Assembly (NCBI GenBank): GCA_947561715.1
Contig: OX387200.1
Location: 16,742,501-16,806,500, forward strand
Length of the DNA stretch: 64,000 bases
Reading direction: 5' to 3'
Source: Ascidia mentula
Lineage: Eukaryota; Chordata; Ascidiacea; Phlebobranchia; Ascidiidae
Both the position numbers and the translations under genes were made by a program. Shown here piece after piece: positions 35,375-47,751 of the stretch (its first letter is position 1; each line of letters begins with the position of its first letter). Under the pieces are notes generated by a model that was not told where the DNA came from, searched no databases, and saw only the letters and a program-made list of their open reading frames with translations.

Positions 35375-37211
35375 TGCCTGTCAACAGTTTCCATTGCACA
35401 CCTCAAAGGTTTGATGCCGATTTATATCGTAATCAATCGGTAATATTTTCCTCTAGCCTCTAAATGTCGGAGTTCAGTGACGTCGAAATCAATTCAGTTC
35501 AGCGTGTATGCGTTTAAAGGTTTTTTTCTCCGCCGAAAAAAAAACGGATTTATTGGCCACAAGGGCAATTACAGAGAAAAATTAGTCACGGTTCTTGTAA
35601 AGCACCTGTTTAATTGCGCTTTCCGTTTTCACTTCATTTTAACAAATATAATGAATTACACAGAACACTTAAATGAATTATTACTCACTAATTTATTTGT
35701 TTTTGAAACGTATATGACCAGCATCTTAGCTTTCGCCTTTTTATTAAAAATAGTATAAGCCTATATATATTCCAGTTTACCGACTTGCTTTTTCAGCGGC
35801 AAGTGGTGGTGGAGGTGCCGTTGACCTGGATTCGCGAGAGGTGCTCATTTCGAATTATCACGCTTCGTCTATGTTGGGAGATATTGACGCAGAGAAGCAT
35901 TTCTCGGGCAATCAAAATCGATTTTCCATCCAGTAAATGGAAGATTGTTGTATTATCTCGCCTCTTTCAATACATGCTCGCTACTCCGTGTCTGTCGTGC
36001 CTTCTGTTTAGCTTACGCTGCTATTTTGGAGCTCATTTTGTGGTTTGTCGGACGCTTCGATCGGAATGTATTTCGGGCTGGTTTGATACACGGAGAACAC
36101 AACCCGTGCAATTTTGTGTGGCAGCCAACCGTGAATACTAAACAATTACGCTTGCCGGGGTTAAGAATGTTCGACGTGCCAAAACGTCTTTTTTTCTTGT
36201 CGCTGAAGTAATGGGAAGTACACGTGACAAAACAACCTGGCAGGTTCCAAGCTGACTCGTGCGTCATACACGTCATTCACTGGACACTATTTATAACGAC
36301 AGCTGTGCCCTCGTGGACAACCGTTAGCGAACTGTAACTCCAGTCATGTCAAGCTACTTTCCATGTTCTGACCAAGTTTCCCCGCCTGTATATGCTCTTA
36401 CGTGAACTGTTTTGTAAGTTAGTCCCAACGTCTGTTTATGGTAATGCATGTTGCCGAAGATAAAGCTTATTTGCACATCGGAACTTGGTGTTTCCTATGA
36501 TTCAGCGTCGTGTAATATAACGAATAATTGACGCTTACTAGATGTGCTGATGTGAACTGTGTGACGTCGGATCTAAACGAGCCATCTGTTTACACGCGCG
36601 GAAAGCCCCCATTCCTTTAAAATGTTGGTGCGGATCATGTTTCGGAAAAAAACCCTTCCCAAACTGCGTAGAATTTTCTACATTGTAGTTTCGGTCAATT
36701 TAGTTCCGTAGCTGATGTTTTACCGCATGATCTAACGTAACTGCCTGCAACTTCCAACCTCCAACTCATTGAATAAAAATCAAAATGTTTGTGAAACGTT
36801 TTTCGTGTTTTACCAAGAAATAAAGTGGACCACGATTGGTTTGATATCACCAGTAATTACACGTCTTGTAAATAAAATCAAAACCCTTCTGTTTGGCACA
36901 ACCGTAAAAACCGTTCTGACAGCTTTAGTCCTAAACAAAGGGTTTTGTTTTACAGCAAAATAATCCTCCGTTTTTGACAACGCTTTATTTTCCTGTTTTT
37001 GTACCATTACATTCATTAGCGTTGCACCATTCGAAAACAAACGTATACACAAAATGCATAAATTTTTTGAACGTCAAGCATTCGCTGACGAAACTCGTAC
37101 CATCAGCAGCAACTCAGTGTAACCACTATGCACGTATATTCGGTTATAATTTAATATATACGCTCAATTGCTATACGATGACGTTAATTCGTGTTTAAAA
37201 TCTGCGACACA
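35375..37211. other. Intergenic between convergent MED23 and GPCR genes
   Basis: No supported gene in 1.8 kb. A minus-strand AATAAA at 36984-36989 may serve the GPCR transcript. A 54-base repeat shared with a GPCR intron lies near its left end. Short open frames here have no recognisable content. Confidence 0.45.
35455..35508 (+). repeat. 54-base dispersed repeat, copy 1
   Basis: AGCCTCTAAATGTCGGAGTT followed by CAGTGACGT is shared with 37687-37740 in the same orientation, with a similar CATTCAGTTCA-type tail. Function and family unknown. Confidence 0.6.
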
Positions 37212-40200
37212 TCAAATCCTGCAGGTCGCTTTGAACCAGATGTAATAGATGAGGATCTTGTACTCGACGCGAAACTTGGGGTTTGCGATTGCGTAGATGA
37301 ACGGGTTCACGCAGCAGTTGAGCCACGTGATATTTGAGGCAGCCATGTGAATCCGCGGGTCAAAATTTGCCCTGTAAGCAATGAGGCGCTCAGTAATGAC
37401 GTCATGTTTGGAATATGTACAAAGTACTAATATTATTACGAGTGTGCTTACAGGCTCACACAAACAACCGACATTTTATACCAGTCCCAAACAAACAACA
37501 GTAGACAGTTCCAATTGCTTATGCAAAAGTACACCAAGCCAAATTGGGATAACATACAACTGTTGTACATAAATATGCCTTCACCCCCCTAGTTCACTTT
37601 TAAGCATGATTCTTGTGTGTAAAAAGCTTGAACGTTAAAGTTTGAAATAATATCTCGTGCGACCAAATTGGGAATCATATTTTGCGAGCCTCTAAATGTC
37701 GGAGTTCAGTGACGTTTAAAACCATTCAGTTCACGTGTACAACATACGCACCTCCCAGGAAGCAAGTTCACGACCAAGCTGGGTAGAAACAGGAGAATGA
37801 ACACCAAACACAGCGTTGCGCTCACAACGAGCAGCCGAACCTCAGTGTTCCGCTTTTCCTTTGCTTTCATGTTTTGGGCGATTTGGGCTTCGTTGGCGCT
37901 AAGTCCCGGCGTCTGCTGTTTTAAACAACTAGTTCAAACCGGTTTCGGCAAGTAATTTGAGAAGTGCACTCTTCTCTTACCGCCATCAGGGTGTCCTTGT
38001 CCACTTCCCACGGCAATTGCAATTGCGCTGCATTTTTTTCGTCGTCCTTTCGTCTCAGTCGCATAAACATGGCCGTGTACGCACTTACCATGAGCAGTAT
38101 TGGGAGAAATTGGAAAATAACGCGGAGAATCTAAGAAAACGATTGTTAACCAGTGTTATAATATTGGATTTAGTAGTTATTCACTGTCACACAGTTTTAA
38201 ATATAAATAAGCAATAACTATACATATTGCATGAAAAACAAAATTCAAATTATCCCCTTAAATAGAAATTACAAATGAAATAAGCGGAACTTATGAGAAA
38301 GGGGCGAACTTGGGGTCCACGCAGCAGGTCTGGGGCGTCGATTTCTAACGAAAAAAGGCTTCACGCCCTAACAATCTGATGTAATCTTCAACCAAAAAAG
38401 GTATCGCATGGCGTTTTTTTTTCTTAAGGACCCCGGAAAACAGTTCACTATTCAGGCGGACTTGTACATCAGGAAATGAACGTATAGTTGTGTACAATTA
38501 CAGCATAGTTTTAAAACAGATGTTCTTCATTTACTAAACAAAGACTCATTCAAACGCCCTAAACCACTGGTTGTTTACGACAGATGATTCCTTTCTCTTC
38601 ATGTTTGTTACAGGACCGCGGGCTACGCGGTTTCGCCATGTGGTGTTGTAGGTTCAATGAACCGCATTCAACAAATGAAAGCTAAACCTGGCCCGATAAA
38701 CGATTGAATGCGTTTACACCAGTTTCATCTTTCACATTTTTGTAACTTTGTGAAAAACAAGGATTTTTTTTAATTCTGCGAAACAGGTCAGACCCACCTG
38801 CATGTATGTTTTCCACGTTCCGTCGATGTGTATAAACGTGCACAGAAGTTGCCCCGAATTCCAACCAATTATCCTTTTGCCGTCACCTGTGTTGCCAAAC
38901 AAAACTGGAAGGAAAAATGCTGGTGCGATCAACCATGACGCCACCACGGCTACCACCATCCGTCGCTTTGTGAAGAGTGATCTAAACAATATTCTGGAAT
39001 CAAAAAGTTGCTACCAATTTCAAGGGTCTATAGTGGTGATTTTGTCATAATAGCGAAGGCACGTACGTGATGATATTTCGCACATTGTTTGTAGTTTTCA
39101 ACGCTTTGAAACTACAAACTATTTACTGGGTTTGTTACTATCTGAACACCAGTGTAGTAAGGAACGATTTAATTTCGTAAAAACCCAGCTTCGTACAAAA
39201 TTTTTGGCTCATTTTATTATTGTGTTTACTGTAACTAGGAACCGAAGATGTCCACAGGGCAAAATTTATATTTCAAACAACAGCCATACTGATCCTAATG
39301 TCAAAAGCTGGTGCTTTGTGTGGATAATTTCGGCCATTTAGTTTTTTAATACACCTAATGTGTGAATCAATTATTACTGTTGAAAAATATAATCAATTAG
39401 TATAAGTAATACATCGGTGAGACGTGAACCGAAGGGAAAAGCAGAACAACGGAGAAATATTCTGTTGTGACAAGCGATCGGAGATGCCCCCGAGGCAATT
39501 GTTGAGCAACACGCGTCAGGACTCACTTGTATCGGTTTGGATGGCGGATGCTGATGAATCGATTAAATGTGATCGCCATAAGACAAGTGATAGATGTGTA
39601 ACCGCAGCAGAAATAGACGAAAGCCTGGATTGACGCTGTGAAATTATCTGCTCCGCCGATAGGCCTAAGAATAGAACAAATCTGTCAGAACTTGCGCCAC
39701 ACCCAGCCACTGTTCACGTTTCTTTTGCTATGCATTAATTTCCATGACTTACACTGCACGATTGACCTCCCAAATAAGAATCATTGTTTGTTAAAATTTT
39801 ATTTACCAAGAAGGATAATGCACAAATGCGGGTATGTTGTTGTCTTAACTATGATTCACTTGGAAATTGTTGTAATTTTCAACTGAATATGATTGAAGAA
39901 AATCTGTCAGGTAAAGGTGTTAAGCGCGGCAACGAAACAACAATAGAAAAATCCTAAACGGGGTTGAGAGTTTATGCAAACTTATAAAATTGATTTAACG
40001 TATAAGTTTTGGCAACATTTCCGTTTGCTTTGTCGACGCCAGGTTATAGCCGTAAATATTTCATGAACTTTTGCATTTTTATGTTAACTCCTTCACGCCG
40101 ATGCAATGCCACGTTCTTTTGGTGAGCAATAACATCCCATCGCGTAACGGTTGTTTTCGAAACGGGAAAGGCTTAAACAATGCACGGACTTACCATTGCA

Positions 40201-40927
40201 TTTGCGTGTATCCTGCTACGTTAAACGGCAGCATGAACGAAGCCGTCAAAAAGTCGATTGCAGCCAAGCTGACCACGAAAGCGTTAAAGGAGAGCTGCAG
40301 TTTTGCTGAACGCGAGAACACCAATATGGTCAGAAGATTGCCAACGGAACCGAGTATGATGCTGATGATACCAATGGTTATTCCAACGTACCTGCGACAA
40401 ACACAAACCAAGCAATGTGAAATGAGGGGAATTTTGCCCCCCCCCTAGGGTGTGTTTTATCTCGCACAAACAAATGCTACGCACATAAACAATAAATATG
40501 AGAGTAACATGGCCTGGACATCGATAAAACCAAATCCGTTGTAGAGAAAGGCGCCTGTAAAGCTTCAGAAGGTGCGCCAAGAGAATAACGTTCAACGTTT
40601 TTACCGCTTTATGTATTATTGATTAACTCGCCAGTGTGGCATAAGAGGAAAATGTAGACAATAATGGGACAGAGACGTTCAAACAAGGATTTAATTACAG
40701 CCCTCCGGGCGCAGTTTTCACCGTTTGTATCATGTTAGCTGTAAAAATTATACCCGTTGGCAGCCTCAACATCAACGTAATATTTTCCTCTTATCAGTTA
40801 AAAATTTAAACAATTCGGTAAATTCTAGGAAAAAGTCACAATGCTGAACCGAAAATATTTTTTCCAACCTGAAATTCCGTATGGCATCGGAAACGTTAAT
40901 CGTCGAGGTATTGGTGGCATTATCCAT
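37212..40927 (-). CDS. Class A GPCR, Tre1/moody/melatonin-receptor-like
   Basis: Seven exons: 40869-40927, 40194-40391, 39527-39664, 38798-38981, 37981-38130, 37752-37915, 37212-37371; phases agree and give 350 aa. The N-terminus MDNATNTSTINVSD has NxT/NxS sites. TM1 has GNLLTILVF, TM2 SLAAIDFL (the conserved aspartate), TM3 ends ITFNRFISIRHP, so the usual DRY is NRF; TM4 has VASWLIAP; TM6 has FLP in place of the usual WLP; TM7 has NPFIY. NRY-type motifs are typical of melatonin receptors and of the moody/Tre1/GPR84 group, so I place it near these orphan receptors; ligand unknown. The expected disulfide cysteine at the top of TM3 reads alanine by my alignment, although an extracellular-loop cysteine (GQLLC) is present. 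The third intracellular loop is short and basic. Confidence 0.82.
37687..37740 (+). repeat. 54-base dispersed repeat, copy 2
   Basis: Partner of the repeat at 35455-35508. It lies in the last GPCR intron (37372-37751), directly beside the splice donor of the preceding exon. Confidence 0.6.
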
Positions 40928-42858
40928 CACTGACAAAAGCTGCAACACTTGAAATAATTTACTGGTTATAAGACACCTGCTGCACTGACGGAATGCCGTC
41001 AAGCATAACCGAAACCAACGCTCGCACGCAAAACAAGTTCGCAGATGCAAGAGGGTAGTTTACGGATGCAAGAAACTCCACAGCGTGTGTGTGACACGCA
41101 ACCGGATTTTAATACTAATAATGTACCTTTCACCACACAAAGATATACCCTGTCAGACAAACAACAACAGTTCTTTAAAGTGTATTAAGTGCATTGATGA
41201 TTAAAGGAATAATAAAAAAAAAACTTTCCGGTCACGTCAAGGTGTTTCATATTTAATGCCACGCTGTTTTTATCACCAATAGATATCACTGACCCTTGAC
41301 CTTTTTCTAGTTTAAAGCCCTTGTCGTTAGTTTTATTTGTCTACATATCAAAAATCAAGCTTTCAAATTGAAGTATATTTCCAAAAATAGGTGATGGTAC
41401 TTGGGCAAGTCTCTTAACTTTCTATATGTTAGTGCTAATGTCACTGCCTGTCACGTATACCACTAATACTTAAATCTGACAGAAATCATCACTTAACAGG
41501 ATCGATTATGCACTAGGCTTGTGATTTAGACACCGAGGAACACGCAATGATTGGCACTATCCCCAAGATACGGCAAAACTTCTGACCTCACATAATTGCA
41601 ATGTCAGCCACTTGCCTACATCATAACTTTATCCAATAAAGGCGTGTAAAAAAAGCTCCCCAAAGTGATGAGTGTTTGCTCGTGCCTAAAACTTGATTTA
41701 CTTCAGTGTTGCATTTTTTCAAAAAGGCGCCTCTGCCGAGGAGTTGGAACTCCTATCTATACTTGTGTAGGTTTTCAACACATTACACACCAGTGACTCC
41801 GCAGTGCCCACTCGTTCTGGGAAACCACTCACCCCTAAAACTTGCTGCTGTAGCATTACTCATTTTCATCACTGTTTTTCCTTGCTGTGAAATTTATCGC
41901 ATTTGGTACCAAGGCCGGACATGAGATGTTGGCATTAACCTCACTCCAAGTCTTCTGGTCGTTCGTTACTTCCAAGTGCCTTATAATCACCCGAATTTTT
42001 TCTTCTTTATCTTTCAAGCTCTTTAGCATCACTTATCGGAATGCGATTGCAGAAAGAAGGAGAAATACGCAATGTCACCAATGATATCGACAGGGAGTGT
42101 CCTGATAGATGTTTTGCTTCAAATTGGCAAAACCACATTTCTCACATATAATTGAGTTGGTAAATACGTTCAGCCACAAGTAACTTGCTGTTTACACAAA
42201 ATATACCCATAAGATAGGATTTCATTATTTATACAGAACAAATTTTATTTAGTTTGACAATAAATGTTCTTTGAGCACACTTTGGTCTGTTGAAATGGCC
42301 ACATTTTATAGGTTCTCATACAAAATGTAGGTTTTAATTGTTTTAAAATAGAATGCTACCATGCCCTTAAATACCTTCCGTTCAAAACCCACTATTTTCC
42401 TCAAAGGAAACTGTCATAAAATTGACCATCCTTCGACAATAATATTTTTATTCAAATCGATTGACTACAGATATAGTTCTGCTATTTGAAATTACAAACT
42501 ACAATTTTAACTTGACGGGATATATAGACAGGAATACCATTTTGTGTTATTGAGGTTTTTTTCGCGAACAAAAGTGCTTATATTCGGTTTGTACGCACAG
42601 CTTGTTTGTTTTTGTCAATTAGATTGGTTAGTTAATTTGGTAAATCGGGACAAACGAAATTGTGCTTGTTGTTTGATCTAGGCAGTTAGAAACTGCTTGC
42701 ATAGCCCAAATTACCAAGTCGGCTAAAAATGAATTTTCCACATAATTTTTCGTCGCAACAGTTTTTGATTCAAATGTTGAGTTATTGTATAGACAGCAGT
42801 AGGTAACTTTGGCCTCACGTCATTGTAATTTACATATTTTTGGATGGAAGTTTGTTTC

Positions 42859-45716
42859 TTAAATTGCTGTAATCGTTACCACTGATTGAACATCTTTCTG
42901 TCTGGTCTCATTTTTCTGCTTCTTCTTCGTGATACGACGTCCCTCAATCATCATCAAAGCAAACACGAGTGCATTCAGGACGGAACAACCTAAAATCAAG
43001 TACATGACGGAGAACGGGTCGGTGTCGAAGATGACGCCGCCAACTGGCAATAAAACCATGGTGCCTAACGCTTGTCCGGCCGAGAAAATGAATATGTAGT
43101 TGCCAGACATGTTGGTGTATTGAGAGGTCCACGACACCCCCCCTGGATAGACCGTCGCCTGGAAGAAACTGTAGAAGAAGGTGATCGCCCACGTGACCGC
43201 GGCGTTGGACTCCCCGAATATGCAGACGATGATCATGGAAATCGTGATGCCGATGAAGTCGGTGATAATCACGTGAGTTGGTTTGAAATACCTAAGAACG
43301 ACGACCCCGGCGAGACGGCCCGCACCGACGCCAATCCAGAAAAGAGAATTAATGAGGGTTCCGTCCGATACCTAAGCAACAGGGAAAAATTATCGATAAT
43401 ATGTCAGTCAACATAAATCTTAAAAATTAAAAATAAAATTGTCATTGCCGAGTGAATGCGAATGAAAAGGAAATGCTGAAAAACTTCGAGGGCCCAAACA
43501 GGTCATATCTCTACATTTTGATTTCAGAAAAGTAAAGTACATGTATATCTACGGATGATTTTATGTAATCGGGCGTTTCCCAGTACCGACCCTTGCAAAT
43601 ATATTGTCTGCTTTTTCGGAAATAACAGAATGAATTTTTTGTACAGGTGCTACTTTCGTTTACCCCTGCTCAGATCAGAGAACTCAAATTTTAAAGTTTT
43701 TGTGTTGTACTTACGGAGAAGTGCAGATCCGAGCAAATGGACACCGAATATATATAGCTGTTGTAGGCAGTTTCCCCAGCCACAGAGAAGAAGTAAAATA
43801 CGCAAACCAATGCAAAGAGCAGCGCAACCGTCTTCATCGAATCTTCGCCCCGGCTCTCAATCACCTCTTCCTTCACACTACGAATCCGTTCCTCAGTCTT
43901 CGCAAGACCGAGACCGAGAAAATAGAATCCGACCACGAAGAGGAACCCGCCGCAAATCAGGTACGCCCAAACTATCGGATTTACGCCTGGTTCAGCAGCT
44001 GTAGACTAAAAAGATTTAAAAGTTGCAACATCGAAAAAATGTATTACGGATAACTTATGGAGGTAACAAATGTGAACCAAAAGGTCGTTGGAGTGATGCA
44101 AAAATGATACAATATTTGCATTGCTTTGGAATGCTTTTTGTTTAGGATGTAGGCAAGTATTTACAAACTATCCAGAATTACCAGATCTCCAAGTAAACAA
44201 TATGCCATGTGATTGGATGCAACTGCACCTACCGGTAGTATTCTATTCGAACCAGCAATAGCGATAGCATCAAAAATATATCTTGTGATATGTTTAATAC
44301 CGAACTAAGTAGCGGAACACTATAACTAGCGACAAGGATATATATCACCTTGTTTAATAATTATTAGTGTGTCTCTGCCAATCCAAACTTCGATTGAATA
44401 AGAATAAAGTCATTGGCAAACGTCCCCAACAAATAAACAAATGAAGCTGTTGTCACTCCGGTCATTGGATGAATAACAAGTTACAAACCGAATATACTGA
44501 AGTAAACTTGTTGTTGCCGTCGCCAGAAGAATGTGGTGACTCATCCGAGGGGCAAACATCTTCTGCCTCTTGTCGCAGAAACGGCTGAGCTGCGTAAAAT
44601 AAATTGGAGAACTACATGTAGTAGTTACGTCATTCCGATATAGGCTACTGAACACGTTAGTTCTCCTACCTATTAACGGAGCGAGAAATGCACCAAGCGC
44701 AATCATAAAATGATATCCCGATATCCAACCTCTCGAATCTTTTTCCCCCCAGATTTGCAGAATAAGAGCTTGCATGCCTGTGAAAAACGGAAATAATGAT
44801 AAAAACACGGAAAGCAATATCTTCGCCGCTGTGTAAATATTCCATCCGTCCTGAACAACATATTTTTTAAAGAAAGGCTTTTGTCAAGACGTGTTTAAAG
44901 TTCAATTTTCTTGTTTCTTTGCGAAAGAAACCATATTCTCCATGTGAAGTGCCGGATTAACCATCAGGCAAATAAAGCACGTGCTTTAGGGACATCTAAA
45001 TATGCAGACCACCTAAACAACTTTATGGCGTAATTTCATATAACTCTATATGGTAAACAAAGTCCCTTCCGAAAGTTAATTCCTTTACAAAGTTAACGAA
45101 TTTCTTCTTTAATATTTGCACCCTTATTTAGGCGCAACGCAATATATTGTTTGCTCACCTGCATCGAGGTATCCGAACACGATTCCGCCTGCCATTACCA
45201 CCACAACAAGCAGCCACAAATCAGAAATCCACGGTGTTGCGGTGATAGCACCTCCCAGTATAAAAGATGCCGCCGCTATAACGTGAATGCACTGTGTTTT
45301 ATTGGGAGGCCATGTGTAAAAAGTGAAACCGTTGACTAGTATAAAATGACGTCCAAAAAATGCTCACCAAACGTATACATATTGTTCAGACGACGCATAA
45401 CCAGCCCAGTGACAATGCCACCAGCCAATACCCCAACTGAGCGCCCGGTGAATAACCATGAAACCGTCCCAACAGAAGTTCCAACGTTATTAGCCAAGGT
45501 CAAGAGTGTTGGGCCGTGGATTGAAACAAAAAGACCCTAAGCACAAGGATTGTGAAAGCTTTGTGAGATTTTGTTTGTGACAAATTAAAAGCTGTACATT
45601 TCCTATTCTCGCTATTGAAATTCCAGTCAGCAGCAAGATAATCCAAACCCGTTGCTTCTTGTCGTCTGCGGACGTAGTTGAGCTCTGTAGCTGAAAATCA
45701 TCTGTCTTTACTTGTT
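42859..45716 (-). CDS. MFSD4/NaGLT1-like sugar transporter, copy A
   Basis: Seven exons read: 45598-45716, 45368-45536, 45159-45275, 44670-44777, 44489-44589, 43715-44005, 42859-43371; together 471 residues plus an unlocated N-terminal start. A major facilitator protein resembling MFSD4A/MFSD4B (sodium-dependent glucose transporter 1): GLFVSIHGPTLL after helix 1, YTFAAASFILGGA, MQALILQIWGEKD, YHFMIALGAFLAPLI, then a hydrophilic loop rich in acidic residues, and a C-terminal half with YPGGVSWTSQYTNMSGNY and VLLPVGGVIFDTDPFSVMYL. The basic tail is RRITKKKQKNETRQK. The first exon begins at a CAG acceptor and has no in-frame ATG before an upstream stop, so a 5' exon further right is needed. Substrate is inferred from the family only. 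Confidence 0.8.
44950..44960 (+). mobile_element. Left terminus of a small inverted-repeat element, unit 1
   Basis: GTGCCGGATTAA-type end in the intron between exons 44670-44777 and 45159-45275; repeated at 49843-49853 in unit 2. Unit 3 instead keeps the opposite terminus at 54827-54837. Each copy lacks one end. Confidence 0.4.
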
Positions 45717-47751
45717 CTGGTGCAAAAAAAAGACAATTAACATATTTAGTATATGTGATGGTCAGTTTGGAGTGATAGGCCTACGTGTGTGTTTTAAACG
45801 TTAGAATAACAAAGAAGTTGTAAATCAGGTTTGTACCTTCACCACATATCTGTAAATTTTGCATTCAACACTTGAAATAATGTATTGCACTAACGGAATG
45901 TCGCCAAGCATAACCGAAACCGACACCCGCACGCAAAACAAGTTCACTGATGCAACAGGCAAGTTTACATAAGAAGAACCTTCGCAGCGTGTGTGTGGCA
46001 CGCAACCTGGTGTTAATTACAACAATGTACCTTTCACCACACGAAAATACACCTTGTCAGACAAACACCAAAACTACGTTAAAACGAACTAAGTGCATCA
46101 ATGAATAAAGAAATAATAAAAATAAACTTTCCAGTCACGTCAAGGTGTTTCACATTTAATGCCACGCTGTTTTTATCACCAATAGATATCACTGACCCTT
46201 GACCTTTTTCTAGTTTAAAGCCCTTGTCGTTAGTTTTATTTGTCTACATATCAAAAATCAAGCTTTAAAATTTAAGCAAGTTTCCAAAAAATAGGTGATG
46301 GTACTTGGGCAAGTCTCTTAACTTTCTATATGTTAGTGCTGCCTGTCACGTACAGCTAATACTAAAATCTGACGGAAATCATGCGTAACAGGATCGATTA
46401 TGCATTAGGCTTGTGATTTAGACAACAAGGAACACGCAATGATTAGCACTATCCCCAAGATACGGCAAAACTTCTGACCTCACATAATTGCAATGTAAGC
46501 CACTTGCCTACATCACAACTTTATTCAATAAAGGCGTGTAAAAAAAAGCTCTCCAAAGTAATGAGTGTTTGCTCGTGCCTAAAACGTGATTTATTTCAGT
46601 GTTGCATTTTTTTATAAAGGCACCTCTCCCAAGGAGTTGGAACTCCTATCTGCGCTTGTGTAGGTTTTCAACACATTACACGCGATTGACGCCGCAGTGC
46701 CCACTCGTTCTGGGAAACCACTCACCCCTAAAACTTGCTGCTGTAGCATTACTCATTTTCATCAATGTTTTTCCTTGCTGAGAACAATATCGCATTTGGT
46801 ACCAAGGCCGGACATGAGATGTTGGTATTAACCACACTCCAAGTCTTCTGGTCGTTCGTTACTCCCAAGTGCCTTATTATCACCCGAATTTTTTCCTCTT
46901 TGTCTTTCAAGCTCTTTAGCATCACTTATCGGAATGCGATTGCAGAAAGAAGGAGAAATACGCAATGTCACCAATGATATCGACAGGGAGTGTCCTGATA
47001 GATGTTTTGCTTCAAATTGGCAAAACCACATTTCTCACATATAATTGAGTTGGTAAATACGTTCAGCCACAAGTAACTTGCTGTTTACACAAAATATACC
47101 CATAAGATAGGATTTCATTATTTATACAGAACAAATTTTATTTAGTTTGACAATAAATGTTCTTTGAGCACACTTTGGTCTGTTGAAATGGCCACATTTT
47201 ATAGGTTCTCATACAAAATGTAGGTTTTAATTGTTTTAAAATAGAATGCTACCATGCCCTTAAATACCTTCCGTTCAAAACCCAATATTTTCCTCAAAGG
47301 AAACTGTCATAAAATTGACCATCCTTCGACAATAATATTTTTATTCAAATCGATTGACTACAGATATAGTTCTGCTATTTGAAATTACAAACTACAATTT
47401 TAACTTGACGGGATATATAGACAGGAATACCTTTTTGTGTTATTGAGGTTTTTTTCGCGAACAAAAGTGCTTATATTCGGTTTGTACGCACAGCTTGTTT
47501 GTTTTTGTCAATTAGATTGGTTAGTTAATTTGGTAAATCGGGACAAACGAAATTGTGCTTGTTGTTTGATCTAGGCAGTTAGAAACTGCTTGCATAGCCC
47601 AAATTACCAAGTCGGCTAAAAATGAATTTTCCACATAATTTTTCGTCGCAACAGTTTTTGATTCAAATGTTGAGTTATTGTATAGACAGCAGTAGGTAAC
47701 TTTGGCCTCACGTCATTGTAATTTACATATTTTTGGATGGAAGTTTGTTTC

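Noticed and set aside
39551..39590. Another CTGATGA word, considered as a hammerhead core
   Set aside because: No GAAA partner or pairing stems; it is antisense to a GPCR exon.
43555..44004. Plus-strand frames of 117-149 codons, seen again in units 2 and 3
   Set aside because: They are antisense shadows of the transporter exon 43715-44005; their recurrence reflects the tandem units.
45241..45368. Extension of transporter exon 3 leftward through an open frame ending TQCIHV
   Set aside because: The stretch has a one-base length difference between copies A and C that would shift the frame; the acceptor before CGGCGGCA keeps all copies in frame.
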